Program-made: the position numbers and the translations under genes | The notes under the pieces: generated by a model | What the model was told of the DNA's origin: nothing | Database searches by the model: none | What the model saw: only the letters and a program-made list of their open reading frames with translations | Part shown: positions 28,267 to 37,632 of the stretch, one piece after another | Layout: each line of letters begins with the position of its first letter | Position numbering within the stretch: position 1 is the stretch's first letter | Assembly (NCBI RefSeq): GCF_030540765.1 | Contig: NZ_JAUOEL010000003.1 | Coordinates: 248,001 to 312,000 of the forward strand | Length of the DNA: 64,000 bases | Reading direction: 5' to 3' | Source of the DNA: Flavivirga jejuensis | GTDB taxonomy: Bacteria; Bacteroidota; Bacteroidia; Flavobacteriales; Flavobacteriaceae

Positions 28267-29874
28267 CTATTCCAACGCTCTTCTGGCATTCAACTCGAAC
28301 GTTACTTCGTCTAATTTCTTTTGTGTTAATGGATAGAAAAACATTAAACCAGCAGCAATTAAAGCTATTATTGCAGGAATCCAACTCATCAACATAATAA
28401 TACCAGGAATAGCGCCGCTAATCGCAACTACATCTTGACCATCATAATTAAAGCCTGCCAAAACAAAACCGATTATAGCTCCTGCAATACCACCTCCAAA
28501 CTTAGTTGCAAACGACCCTGCTGAATATATAAGTCCCGTTGCACGCCGACCGTTTTTATACTCAGAATAGTCTGCTGTATCGCCTAGCATAACAAAAAAC
28601 AATGTTGGGAAAATTGCTGCTAAAAATTCTGAAACAATACCAATAGTAAAAATAGCGCCTACATCTTCTGGACCGCAAAAAACAAATAAGGCATTCACCA
28701 ACCCAGATAAAATTAACGCATAAATAAACAGGTTTCGTTTTCCTAGTTTTTTCCCTAAAGGAGCCGTTACCATTGCTCCAGCAATCGATGCTAACATAAG
28801 TCCTACTAAAAAACTTGCTGCTAATAATTGATTATTTAAATAATGAGTAAAGTAGATAACTACAATGCCTTGTTTTATTGAGTTGTATACATTAAACAAT
28901 AGCCCGACCACTAATAAAACCAACCAAGGCTTGTTAGTTATTAGATCTTTTAGATCTTTCCCTAAATTATTTTTTTGGTTTTTAGGCGGCGTAACTCTTT
29001 CCCTTGTTGTGTAAAATGTTATAAACATAAAAACAACCAAAAATACTGAAAGCAAATACATGGAGTTACTATAACCTTGCTTCTGGTCTATAATAGAAAT
29101 TTCACCAGCATCTATATTCGCTTCTCCTGTTACGATAAATGTATAAGGTTTATTTGCTTCTATAGAAAAGCTTTTTGCATGTGTAGGTGTATTTTCTTCC
29201 GCATTAACAGTCTTGTTATCCCAAGTAAATAAAGCGATCCCATTATCCGTTTTTATATTGACATTAGACACATCCGATGGTGCAGACACCTCTACCCTAA
29301 ATGTCGTATCATCTAACTTATCTACTTTTACAGTAGGATTTATATTTCCGAAATAAGCCACTAAAAAAAGCAACACGCCTTGCACAAGCATACCACCACC
29401 AAAAGCACCAACCATTCTATAAGACCCTATGCTTGTTCGAACTTTATCATCCCCCGTCATAACTGCCATTAATGCCCCATATGGTATATTATTAGCTGTA
29501 TAAATGAGTGTAAATAAAATATATGTAACGTATGCGTACATAATTTTTCCAGAATCACTCAGTTCTGGGCTTGTAAAGAGTAATGAGAGAATAGTAGCTA
29601 ATGGAATGGCCGTCCACAAAATCCAAGGGCGAAACTTACCATATTTAGATTTTGTTCTGTCGCCTATAATACCCATTAATATATCGCTAATACCATCACT
29701 AAATCGGGCAACTAAAAATAACACCCCAACTGTTGCTGGGTTAAGTCCAAAAACATCGGTATAAAAAATAAATAAAAATGTTGCCACGCCTCTCCAGGCT
29801 ATATTTGCAGCGCCATCTCCTAATGCATATCCAATTTTTTCTTTGATTGAGACTCTATCTTTTGCTATAGCCAT
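28267..29874 (-). CDS. GPH-family (MelB-like) sugar:cation symporter with inserted domain
   Basis: This inner-membrane carrier has about 12 hydrophobic segments. The N-terminal half shows the glycoside-pentoside-hexuronide signatures (KIGYALGDGAANIAWRGV, FYTDVFGLNPATVGVLFLVAR, GIIGDRTKSKYGKFRPWIL, NIPYGALMAVMTGDDKVR). The second half has GDTADYSEYKNGRRATGLIYS. It is 535 residues instead of about 450-480 because a soluble stretch of some 90 residues (about 178-269, NINPTVKV to QKQGYSNS) is inserted between membrane segments and reads like a beta-sandwich. Convergent with the GH3 gene, it probably imports the released sugars. Confidence 0.85.
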   Translation of the reverse strand: MAIAKDRVSIKEKIGYALGDGAANIAWRGVATFLFIFYTDVFGLNPATVGVLFLVARFSDGISDILMGIIGDRTKSKYGKFRPWILWTAIPLATILSLLFTSPELSDSGKIMYAYVTYILFTLIYTANNIPYGALMAVMTGDDKVRTSIGSYRMVGAFGGGMLVQGVLLFLVAYFGNINPTVKVDKLDDTTFRVEVSAPSDVSNVNIKTDNGIALFTWDNKTVNAEENTPTHAKSFSIEANKPYTFIVTGEANIDAGEISIIDQKQGYSNSMYLLSVFLVVFMFITFYTTRERVTPPKNQKNNLGKDLKDLITNKPWLVLLVVGLLFNVYNSIKQGIVVIYFTHYLNNQLLAASFLVGLMLASIAGAMVTAPLGKKLGKRNLFIYALILSGLVNALFVFCGPEDVGAIFTIGIVSEFLAAIFPTLFFVMLGDTADYSEYKNGRRATGLIYSAGSFATKFGGGIAGAIIGFVLAGFNYDGQDVVAISGAIPGIIMLMSWIPAIIALIAAGLMFFYPLTQKKLDEVTFELNARRALE

Positions 29875-30355
29875 TGATCGTATATATTTTTAAAGTTAAA
29901 TAGACAAATTAACGCCACTAACTGTTTGTTAATAGTAGGTTAAATTAGCGCTTTCATGGTTTGAATTTAAATACTTTTTCTATCAAATCCGATATTATTC
30001 TTTCATTTAGCTTACTAAATCTAGTCTTTTGTTTCTATTATATTTGGTATGTTCTAGAAACGAACATGCGTTCAAACTGCACTTTGGATTATTTTACACC
30101 GTATATCACGAAGCAGACCTATAGACCTCTAATCCATAGGTTTAGTTATGAATGGTATTGTTTGTATTTTATTTTTACGGACAAAAGCTATTAAACCTAA
30201 TAGTAAGCCCTGAACTCAATAATAGGAATCGACTCAAGGGTCGAGATATTAAACCTTAACCCCTCTATAAAACTGATAAAATTTTAATATGATAGCCTAC
30301 ATAATTATAGCCATTCTTCATCCTTTTATCATTTTTATTTAAGGCTAAATACAAC
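29875..30355. other. Gene-free region between symporter and secretion operon
   Basis: 481 bp, AT-rich. The only ORF of note (29961-30194, 77 codons) looks like non-coding sequence, with no ribosome-binding site or recognisable features. The symporter promoter must lie at the left end. No repeat or RNA was recognised. Confidence 0.5.
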
Positions 30356-30868
30356 TCACCCAAAACTCTTCAATAAGATGTGGGCTTGCAAATAATATCT
30401 CCCTGTTCTAAAATTCTTTTTCTTTTCAAAGTGAAGGTTCGTTATTTCACCAAACTTGGTTTGTTGCTCTAATTTATGAATGAGTTTTATAATATGATTA
30501 TAATCACCTTCCAAAGTAAATTGATAGGTATTTATTCTTAGGTCATTTTTATTAATAATGTGAGGTTCTAAAAAATGAACTACTTTTAAGTTCGTATTAT
30601 CTGCAAAGGTGTTAATGGTTTTTAAAAGATTATTCTGAACAGAGCTCCCATTAAGCTGATATTTGGTAAGCAATGAATCGTAATATTTTTGTTTTTGTTT
30701 TAAAAGAGATACTTGCTTAGGTGTATTTTCAAATAGAGCCTCCTGTGCTTTTAAACTATGATACTCTTTTTTAATATCTAATGTTTTTGAAAAGGATAGT
30801 TGATAACACAAGACCAAGACTAATAAAAACCCAGCCAATAATAATATGTTTTTAGTTTTTTTAGTCAT
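30356..30868 (-). CDS. GspM/PilO-like inner-membrane assembly protein
   Basis: This 170-residue protein has one N-terminal membrane helix (NILLLAGFLLVLVLCYQL), then a coiled-coil stretch (about 30-70) and a small alpha/beta periplasmic domain containing FTLEGDYNHIIKLIHKLEQ, the pattern of PilO/GspM. It probably dimerises with the GspL-like protein encoded just upstream (8-bp overlap) as part of the inner-membrane platform. It is the last gene of the minus-strand secretion operon. Assignment rests on topology, the Y.F.L.G.y..i...i..lE pattern and context. Confidence 0.68.
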   Translation of the reverse strand: MTKKTKNILLLAGFLLVLVLCYQLSFSKTLDIKKEYHSLKAQEALFENTPKQVSLLKQKQKYYDSLLTKYQLNGSSVQNNLLKTINTFADNTNLKVVHFLEPHIINKNDLRINTYQFTLEGDYNHIIKLIHKLEQQTKFGEITNLHFEKKKNFRTGRYYLQAHILLKSFG

Positions 30869-32066
30869 TCGTAATAACTAGTTTAATACTAAAATTAGAA
30901 CTAGTCTTTGACGTGTCTTCATAACTCAAAATTTCTGTTTTTCGCACCCAATTTAGCTTGTTTATATCTACCATCCACTCAGAAAACATATCACTATTAT
31001 TAGATGCTCCTGAAATTAAAATAACGTTACTATCTACTTCTATGGATTGCCCCTTTTTTATGCGCTTTAATACTGGTTGAAAATTTAATTCGGATAATAA
31101 TATAGAATTAGGTAAACCTTGTATAATAATATTTGCAAAATAGGAACTTTTAGAAGCGCTACTTTTAAGCATATCATCAACCATTTTTTGTGATTTATTT
31201 ACACTTTCATTAAGGTCTAACAATTTTTTTTTAGTCGTTTGGTTAACCTGTGAGGTTTGTTCTAAAGTATTTACTTCATTAAAATAATGATTGAAAATAA
31301 AAAAATTGATTAGCAAAGAAGTCAATATAAATACCAATGCAAATTTTACAAATTGTGTAAAAAACCGAGATTGTTGATAATCGATTTTTAGTGATTGTTT
31401 TAGTAAATCAAAATTAGTTAAGGGGCTAAAACTTTGCAAAACAACATTTAATGCTCCTGAAAATGATAGTAGCTGGTTATTATTTACTTCTAGCCCATTT
31501 ACATTATAATGTATTAATTCTTTAGTCTCTATTTTATCTATGGCTGTAATACTTCCATTCGCAATTGAAATATTTGCATTTGAAGTACAAATCGTATTAG
31601 AATTTATAAAATTACTACTATTGGTAATCACCGAATTCCCTAAAGACACATTAATTATAGAAAACTCTTTAGTTTGATATTTAGAAATCAATTCCTTTAC
31701 ATAAACCTTTCTACAGATGGCTATAAAATGATTGTCCTCTTGTGTTATTCCTTCATAAAAAAAATCTTCTAGATTAATATTAGGAAAAGCATTATAAACT
31801 AATTTTTCTATTTCTTTAAGCGGGCTTTTAATCTGTTTTGTTAAGACATTATTGTTATTAATAATTAGAAAAACAGGTTGTTTTTTAGGCAATTTATCAA
31901 ATAACGAGTCAAAAGATGTTTCTTTTAAAACATTTTCAATATCGATATCATTCTTAGATTTTTTTAAAACTGTTGTATATATAACATCTTGATCATTTTG
32001 TACCGTATGCTCTACGCCACAAAAATGATTTCCGTACTCCAGATATGTTTTAATTGACTTTAACAT
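30861..32066 (-). CDS. GspL/PilMN-like platform protein
   Basis: The 401-residue protein resembles a GspL or fused PilM-PilN. About 230 N-terminal residues are probably cytoplasmic with an actin-like fold (VYVKELISKYQTKEFSIINVSLG). A membrane helix lies at about 240-262 (FVKFALVFILTSLLINFFIF), followed by a coiled coil and a periplasmic ferredoxin-like domain. The PilN-type signature is the stretch around IIIQGLPNSILLSELNFQP. It shares one base with the secretin gene stop and overlaps the PilO-like gene by 8 bp. The expected role is to couple the GspE ATPase to the periplasmic platform. The primary sequence is divergent; context carries much of the call. Confidence 0.68.
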   Translation of the reverse strand: MLKSIKTYLEYGNHFCGVEHTVQNDQDVIYTTVLKKSKNDIDIENVLKETSFDSLFDKLPKKQPVFLIINNNNVLTKQIKSPLKEIEKLVYNAFPNINLEDFFYEGITQEDNHFIAICRKVYVKELISKYQTKEFSIINVSLGNSVITNSSNFINSNTICTSNANISIANGSITAIDKIETKELIHYNVNGLEVNNNQLLSFSGALNVVLQSFSPLTNFDLLKQSLKIDYQQSRFFTQFVKFALVFILTSLLINFFIFNHYFNEVNTLEQTSQVNQTTKKKLLDLNESVNKSQKMVDDMLKSSASKSSYFANIIIQGLPNSILLSELNFQPVLKRIKKGQSIEVDSNVILISGASNNSDMFSEWMVDINKLNWVRKTEILSYEDTSKTSSNFSIKLVITND

Positions 32067-34255
32067 TAATAAATAACAGTTGGTTTAATAAGCACTGTTA
32101 ATTTCGATTTGGAATCCTTACGACTACGGCTACTAAAAAGCCATTTAATTACTGGAATTCTAGCTAAAAAGGGCACCCCTGTACCCGAATCGTTTTTTAC
32201 ATGCTCTTCTAAACCTCCTAATACAACAATATCTTGATCTTTCACTCTAATAATTGAGCTAAACTCCCGAGAATTAAGATCTGGTGGAGCATCATCAGCA
32301 ATACGCAATCCAAAATCAGATTGTACTACAAAAATATCAAGTGTTACTTGTCCGTCGCCAGACACTAAAGGTTTAATAGTTAATCCAAGTTCTGCATCGA
32401 TAGGTTCATAATTGGTGATTTCTGATGTTTGCGGATTATCGGTACCATAAATATTACGTTGTGTTACGGCGTAGTATGAGGTTTGTCCGTTTGAAAAATT
32501 AGCACGATGCCCATTTAAAGTTGACAATTTGGGTGTGGATCGTATTTTTATATTGCCATTAGATTCCATGGCTTTAATAGTCGCAAAAAAATTAGGCACA
32601 ACCTTTCCTAAATTAATATGTCCGAAGTCATCAAAACCGTTAAGCACTTTATTAATAGTTTTTGCCCCTAGTGTTAAATCGGTTTGAGGAAAAATCCCTC
32701 CTTGTGTCTCAACTGCCTCTTCACCAATACCCCAGCTTACACCCGCTTCAATGGTTGAATTCCTACTAACTTCGATAAGCATGACTTCGATAAGTATTAC
32801 AGGAACGGGCTTATCAATCTTTTTAATAAATCTTTTAAAACGTTCAATTTTTGCAGCGGCTCCCATCACATAAAAGCTATTGAGTTCGTAATCTATTTTA
32901 ACATCTAAGTCCTGCGTAATTTCATTCGGCAAAATGCTTATTAATGCTTCTGCCTTACTTCCAGTGTCACTAAAACTTGTTCTATTACTGGTATTAACAG
33001 ATTGTCTAGTATTCCTGCTTGTCCCTGAATTTGTAATAAACTGATTCGTAGTATTTGTATTCAAAGAACTTCCGTAGGTGTTATTATAGCTATTTAGCCC
33101 TCCATAGGTTCTACCTACGGTTCTACTACTACCACTATTCCCAGAAGGATCTGATAATAATTCTACAGAGCGGTGTTGTAAATGAATCACCTCAACAGAC
33201 CGAACACTTAATTGATTTTCGGTTCCAAAAAAATAAGTATCGCCTTCTTTTTTAAAAGTAAATATCTCAGGTGTTCCCAAACTTGTATTATTTCTATTAG
33301 GCTTGGGATTCGTATTGGTTTTAACTGAATTGCTAGCACCTATGTCTTTTCGAGATTCAAACATCTTAATTAGCAAGTCATCAAACGTAATAGATTTTGT
33401 CTTAAAAGTTATTGTTCCCGCATTGTCTAATGGTGTTGCCGTAAGAATATCGATATTCAGTTCTGCACTAATATCATTAATAACGCTCCCAATAGATGTA
33501 CTCTCAAAATCAACTTCTAACAATTTCGTTTCTAAATCTAATATTTTAAAATTCAGGTTCGATTTTCTTCTAGCAGATTGTCGCCTCGCATTCGGATCAT
33601 TTAAATTTACAGGCGTATTATCTTCAAAAACATAAAAATCATCTTTTGTTTTCTCTACAAATAAATGATTTGCCAGCGCCAATTTATCCAAGGCAGCATC
33701 AAAAGGCATTTGTTTTATATAGGAGGTAACAGATTTACTTTCCATACCAGGCGTAAACACTAAATTTTTACCACTCTCGTCCATAATACGTTTAAACACC
33801 TCATATAACTTGTCATTTTTAGCATCAATAGTAAGACTATTATCACTTGGGTTATAATTAACAGGAATAATATGTTTTTTTGGTGCTTCTATAGGTATTA
33901 TATGCCTTTTTACAGAAAGAATATTCCCTGTAAAATCTATAGTAAGATCATATTCTTTACATAAAAACACCAATAAATCTGCTACTGTTACATTAGTAAA
34001 ATTGTTAACAATACTAATTTGATTGAGTTCTGGAGCAATATTAAGGTTTACTTTATGTACGTCTGAAACTGCTAGCAAAAAATTTGATAAGGATATATTA
34101 CTAACACTAATCTCTGTTTTTACTTGCTCTGTAAGCCCAGAGTTATCAACCGATAAAATCTCCAATTGGTTTTTTATAGTTGTAATACGTGAGTCTTGAT
34201 TTTGAGCAAAACCAAAACTAATGGTTAGTAATAAAATACAAACGAATTTATTCAT
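32066..34255 (-). CDS. Type II/IV secretion-type outer-membrane secretin (GspD/PilQ-like)
   Basis: 729 residues with a signal peptide (ILLLTISFGFAQ). The N-terminal part has two STN-like domains (LSNFLLAVSDVHKVNLNIAP, VADLLVFLCKEYDLTIDFTG). Repeated secretin N domains follow, then the secretin core from about residue 480 (PVPVILIEVMLIEVSRN, AGVSWGIG, IKIRSTPKLSTLNG, VKDQDIVVLGGL), ending with VPFLARIPVIKWLF and LTVLIKPTVI. A Ser/Asn/Thr/Gly-rich linker (about 365-430) interrupts the N-domain region. It forms the outer-membrane gate of the machine encoded by this operon and the one at 53203-59119. Confidence 0.9.
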   Translation of the reverse strand: MNKFVCILLLTISFGFAQNQDSRITTIKNQLEILSVDNSGLTEQVKTEISVSNISLSNFLLAVSDVHKVNLNIAPELNQISIVNNFTNVTVADLLVFLCKEYDLTIDFTGNILSVKRHIIPIEAPKKHIIPVNYNPSDNSLTIDAKNDKLYEVFKRIMDESGKNLVFTPGMESKSVTSYIKQMPFDAALDKLALANHLFVEKTKDDFYVFEDNTPVNLNDPNARRQSARRKSNLNFKILDLETKLLEVDFESTSIGSVINDISAELNIDILTATPLDNAGTITFKTKSITFDDLLIKMFESRKDIGASNSVKTNTNPKPNRNNTSLGTPEIFTFKKEGDTYFFGTENQLSVRSVEVIHLQHRSVELLSDPSGNSGSSRTVGRTYGGLNSYNNTYGSSLNTNTTNQFITNSGTSRNTRQSVNTSNRTSFSDTGSKAEALISILPNEITQDLDVKIDYELNSFYVMGAAAKIERFKRFIKKIDKPVPVILIEVMLIEVSRNSTIEAGVSWGIGEEAVETQGGIFPQTDLTLGAKTINKVLNGFDDFGHINLGKVVPNFFATIKAMESNGNIKIRSTPKLSTLNGHRANFSNGQTSYYAVTQRNIYGTDNPQTSEITNYEPIDAELGLTIKPLVSGDGQVTLDIFVVQSDFGLRIADDAPPDLNSREFSSIIRVKDQDIVVLGGLEEHVKNDSGTGVPFLARIPVIKWLFSSRSRKDSKSKLTVLIKPTVIY

Positions 34256-34280
34256 ATATAAAGCGTAAAAAGGGCACTAA

Positions 34281-35000
34281 TTATTGTTTTTTATTTAGTA
34301 ACAAGGCTATTTTTTCTTCTAATGAAGCAATCCTTTTTTCTTGATTTTTAAGTTCTTTATTCTCATTTTCCAACGTGTTAATACGCTTTTCTTGATTAAT
34401 AGTGTAAAGTGTTAGTTCTTCTATTTTTTCGAGCAGTTTTAAGTTCATTTCTTTTAACTTAATACCTGTATCTTCCATATCCTTTGCAGATGGGATATTT
34501 GGTAAATGTCCTTTTTCTGAAATATAATTCTCAACTTCTTGTAATGTTTTTAAATCATAATCTTTATAAAACACATAATCGGGCGCTATGGCTCCTAATA
34601 AATCTACTTTTACTTCGTTGGTGTGTATATTGCCTTTAACTGTTAGTTTTGAGTCTGGGGTTGTGGTGCCGATGCCTACGTTGCCATTTGAACGGACAAT
34701 ACTAATAGAATTAACATCATTATTTGTATCTGTACTATTGATATGATTAACCCCAATATTTAATACATTACTTGTTCCATCATAATTAATAAAAGCCCCC
34801 TGAAGATTAACCTCTGTAAACCTTAAATATCTTGAAGAATTATAACCAAGCACATTAATATTGCCTTCGTTTATATCTAATAATTCCTTTGGAGTCGTAG
34901 TTCCAATCCCTACATTCCCAGAAGCTGGAAATGTATTTTGAGCGCTTAAATACAATGATGTTGAGAAACAAAGACAGATAATAAAAAGTGATTTTTTCAT
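34281..35000 (-). CDS. Tail-fibre-like surface protein, copy A
   Basis: 239 residues: signal peptide ending LYLSAQ, then FPASGNVGIGTTTPKELLDI, a variable beta-rich head (about 45-105), a second NGNVGIGTTTPDSKLTV block, then the conserved tail [58 protein letters not shown] and a C-terminal coiled coil. Such proteins are usually called tail-fibre-like in Bacteroidota and probably trimerise through the coiled coil. It sits between gspE and the secretin gene, 5 bp after its near-twin, which suggests it is a substrate or a surface part of the machine (inference). Function unproven. Confidence 0.8.
   Translation of the reverse strand: MKKSLFIICLCFSTSLYLSAQNTFPASGNVGIGTTTPKELLDINEGNINVLGYNSSRYLRFTEVNLQGAFINYDGTSNVLNIGVNHINSTDTNNDVNSISIVRSNGNVGIGTTTPDSKLTVKGNIHTNEVKVDLLGAIAPDYVFYKDYDLKTLQEVENYISEKGHLPNIPSAKDMEDTGIKLKEMNLKLLEKIEELTLYTINQEKRINTLENENKELKNQEKRIASLEEKIALLLNKKQ
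34391..34688. repeat. Conserved tail block of fibre gene A (duplicate of 35127-35424)
   Basis: About 298 bp, nearly identical (a handful of substitutions) to 35127-35424 at a constant offset of 736 bp. It encodes the shared tail from NVGIGTTTPDSKLTV to the coiled-coil start. Confidence 0.85.
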
Positions 35001-35004
35001 GGTT

Positions 35005-35733
35005 TTATCGTTTTTTTGAGCTTAATAATACTTCTAGTTTTTGTAATCTTCTATTTTGCTTTTGAAGTTCTTTTTCAAGGGTTTCGACTTTAGATGTTTT
35101 GTTTTTAAGAACTGTTATTTTTTTCTCTTGATTAATAGTGTAAAGTGTTAGTTCTTCTATTTTTTCGAGCAGTTTTAAGTTCATTTCTTTTAACTTAATA
35201 CCTGCATCTTCCATATCCTTTGCAGATGGGATATTTGGTAAATGTCCTTTTTCTGAAATATAATTCTCAACTTCTTGTAATGTTTTTAAATCATAATCTT
35301 TATAAAACACATAATCGGGCGCTATGGCTCCCAATAAATCTACTTTTACTTCATTGGTGTGTATATTACCTTTAACTGTTAGTTTTGAGTCTGGGGTTGT
35401 GGTGCCGATGCCTACGTTGCCATTATCCTGAATTATTAACTGTTGTCCAAATAAAGATCCATTATTTTTATAAATGCCAAAATGATTATTTGATCCAACA
35501 CCTAATTGCCAGCTTCCAGTTCCAGACGCATTATCAATTTGTAAAGAAGCTCCTCCGCTACTTCCAGATCGACTAAACTTTGAAACAACAAAATCAGAAG
35601 AAATAACATCTAACAAATAATTAGGAGTTGAAATTCCAATCCCTACATTCCCAGAAGCTGGAAATGTATTTTGAGCGCTTAAATAGAATGATATTGAGAA
35701 ACAAAGACAGGTAATAAAAAGTGATTTTTTCAT
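35005..35733 (-). CDS. Tail-fibre-like surface protein, copy B
   Basis: 242 residues, a tandem paralogue of the 34281-35000 product. The signal peptide region and the tail (from NVGIGTTTPDSKLTV to [13 protein letters not shown]) are almost the same at DNA level, while the head between them is different (VISSDFVVSKFSRSGSSGG, WQLGVGSNNHFGIYK). The end is a coiled coil. It lies 12 bp after gspE, so it is translated from the secretion operon. It is probably exported by Sec and then displayed; whether it uses the secretin is a hypothesis. Confidence 0.8.
   Translation of the reverse strand: MKKSLFITCLCFSISFYLSAQNTFPASGNVGIGISTPNYLLDVISSDFVVSKFSRSGSSGGASLQIDNASGTGSWQLGVGSNNHFGIYKNNGSLFGQQLIIQDNGNVGIGTTTPDSKLTVKGNIHTNEVKVDLLGAIAPDYVFYKDYDLKTLQEVENYISEKGHLPNIPSAKDMEDAGIKLKEMNLKLLEKIEELTLYTINQEKKITVLKNKTSKVETLEKELQKQNRRLQKLEVLLSSKKR
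35127..35424. repeat. Conserved tail block of fibre gene B (duplicate of 34391-34688)
   Basis: Partner of 34391-34688. The 5' ends of the two genes are a second duplicated block (34901-35000 and 35634-35733, offset 733 bp); the stretch between the blocks is unrelated. Confidence 0.85.
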
Positions 35734-35745
35734 AATTTAAATTTT

Positions 35746-37149
35746 TTAATCGGTTAATAAGGCATACACTTCTTCAACAGAGCTAATCCCTTGTTCTACT
35801 AAATTAATAGCATTGGTTTTTAAAGTGGCTATATGGTGTTCGTTTAAATAATGATCTATTTCTAAATCGTTGTGTTTAATGTGTGTTACTAAATCTTTGG
35901 TAATAGGAATAATTTCATAAATAGCTTTTCTACCTTGATACCCGGTATGGTAACAACTATGACACCCTACAGCCACGAAATGTGTTTTTAAAGTCTTTGG
36001 AATATTAAAATGTTCTGGGAAAACATCCTTGCTTATAGCTTGTTCTTCTTTGCAATGGTTACAAAGTTTTCTAACAAGTCTTTGCGCGATACTAACATTT
36101 AAAGTACTCGCAATTAGAAAAGCAGGAATCCCCATATCTATTAGCCTGGAAATCGTAGCCCAAGCAGAATTTGTATGGATGGTAGACAATACTAAATGTC
36201 CTGTTAAAGCGGCACGAATAGCCATATTCGCTGTTTTAACATCACGTATTTCTCCTACCATAATCACATCGGGGTCTTGACGCAAAAAAGTACGTAGCGT
36301 ACTCGCAAAATCTAAACCTATATTTTCTTTAAGCTGGACTTGATTGACTCCTTCTAAAGTATATTCGATAGGGTCTTCTATGGTTAGTATATTGGTCTGA
36401 TCATCATTTAATAATTTAAGCGTTGCGTATAAGGTGGTTGTTTTACCAGATCCTGTAGGACCAGAGATCAATACAATACCATTTGGTTTTTTAATAGTCT
36501 CTTTATAAGTATTTAATTCTTTGGTTGTAAATCCTAGATCTTCTAAATTAATATGATCGGCATCCTTACTTAAAATACGAAGTACCATCTTCTCACCATG
36601 TAATGTTGGTAAAGAAGAGGCTCTAATATCAAATTCGTCTATTTGTGTCTTAATGGTTATACGTCCATCTTGTGGTAAACGTTTTTCCGAAATATCCAGA
36701 CCTGCCTTAATTTTTAACTTATTCACTATAACTGGATATTCCGATATAGCAATTACAAATTGTTCTTTTAATTTGCCATCTAACCGATACCTCACTCGAC
36801 AAGAATGCTCGTACGGCTCAAAATGAATATCACTACTCCCAATATTTTTAGCCGTTAGTAATAACTTTTCTAAAAAATCTGTCGTATAATGTAAATCCTC
36901 CTTAGCATGACCTGCTTGCTTTCTAAAATTAGTCGTTAGATAATGCTGTATGTTTTCTGAAGATTCTGGCAATAGTTTGATCTCTTTTCCCAAAACAACC
37001 TGCAATTCTTGCTTAAGAACGTCTGAGACACTATCCGATTTAAAAACAAGATGCCCGTTTTGAGCTTCAACAGGTATAATATTATAATGATAAGCTTGCT
37101 CACTACTAATAAGTTGAATTAAGGAAGTATCTATAATAAAGTTATCCAT
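35746..37149 (-). CDS. GspE/PilB-type secretion ATPase
   Basis: The cytoplasmic hexameric ATPase that powers pilus or pseudopilus extension. At 467 residues it has a short N-domain followed by the full motor: SSDIHFEPYEHSCRVRYRLDG, Walker A GPTGSGKTTT (about 230-239), the Asp box ILTIEDPIEY, Walker B DPDVIMVGEIRD, the His box TGHLVLSTIHTN, and a zinc tetracysteine module (LCNHC and CHSC) typical of PulE/PilB. It follows the prepilin-peptidase gene by 4 bp. All catalytic motifs are intact. Confidence 0.95.
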   Translation of the reverse strand: MDNFIIDTSLIQLISSEQAYHYNIIPVEAQNGHLVFKSDSVSDVLKQELQVVLGKEIKLLPESSENIQHYLTTNFRKQAGHAKEDLHYTTDFLEKLLLTAKNIGSSDIHFEPYEHSCRVRYRLDGKLKEQFVIAISEYPVIVNKLKIKAGLDISEKRLPQDGRITIKTQIDEFDIRASSLPTLHGEKMVLRILSKDADHINLEDLGFTTKELNTYKETIKKPNGIVLISGPTGSGKTTTLYATLKLLNDDQTNILTIEDPIEYTLEGVNQVQLKENIGLDFASTLRTFLRQDPDVIMVGEIRDVKTANMAIRAALTGHLVLSTIHTNSAWATISRLIDMGIPAFLIASTLNVSIAQRLVRKLCNHCKEEQAISKDVFPEHFNIPKTLKTHFVAVGCHSCYHTGYQGRKAIYEIIPITKDLVTHIKHNDLEIDHYLNEHHIATLKTNAINLVEQGISSVEEVYALLTD

Positions 37150-37153
37150 CTGT

Positions 37154-37627
37154 TTAAATTTTATAAGGTGATTGAATAACCCCAGACCAAAACCCTAGGT
37201 AGGTTAATGCAAAAAACATACTCATATACCCAGCCAAGGGTACTGTTTCATGTTTTTTATTTAAAATAAGATGAAGCACTAATGAAAAAAATAAAGCACT
37301 AGACAAAAGAATTATAAAACTTACAGAGGCGAATGAAAATGCTAAGGAAAAAAACAGTAGTACATCTCCTAAACCAAAAGCAGCACTAAACTTTATTTTT
37401 AGCTTAAATTTAATATACAAAAACACAATAAGCAACAAGCATGACACAAAAAGTATATTTATAAAAGAAGACATAAAAAACAACTCTGGAATTGTTTTAA
37501 AATAATGTAACGCCCCAATACACAGTGCCACTACCGGGAATAAAAACCAATAGACTTGGCGTTCTTTAATATCTTGATATAGAATAAAAAGCAGGGTTAG
37601 TATCAGTATAACTTTTAAAAGTATCAT
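37154..37627 (-). CDS. Short A24-family prepilin peptidase
   Basis: 157 residues, almost all membrane helices. The two catalytic aspartates of A24 peptidases are visible: Asp19 in YQDIKERQVYW and Asp88 in FGLGDVLLFF (the GxGD motif). It lacks the roughly 100-residue N-terminal methyltransferase part of classic PilD/GspO, so it should cleave prepilins without N-methylating them. It lies between gspE and a pseudopilin gene with gaps of 4 and 5 bp. Probable substrates are the pseudopilins at 37633, 57123 and 57519. Confidence 0.85.
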   Translation of the reverse strand: MILLKVILILTLLFILYQDIKERQVYWFLFPVVALCIGALHYFKTIPELFFMSSFINILFVSCLLLIVFLYIKFKLKIKFSAAFGLGDVLLFFSLAFSFASVSFIILLSSALFFSLVLHLILNKKHETVPLAGYMSMFFALTYLGFWSGVIQSPYKI

Positions 37628-37632
37628 ATTGA

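Noticed and set aside
28148-28397. Two 78-codon ORFs on opposite strands at the end of the symporter gene
   Set aside because: They overlap the symporter C-terminus and an intergenic repeat remnant and show no coding features.
29961-30194. 77-codon plus-strand ORF in the gap before the secretion operon
   Set aside because: Product composition (many Tyr, Phe, Asn, no domain) is that of translated AT-rich DNA, and no ribosome-binding site is seen. Kept as gene-free.
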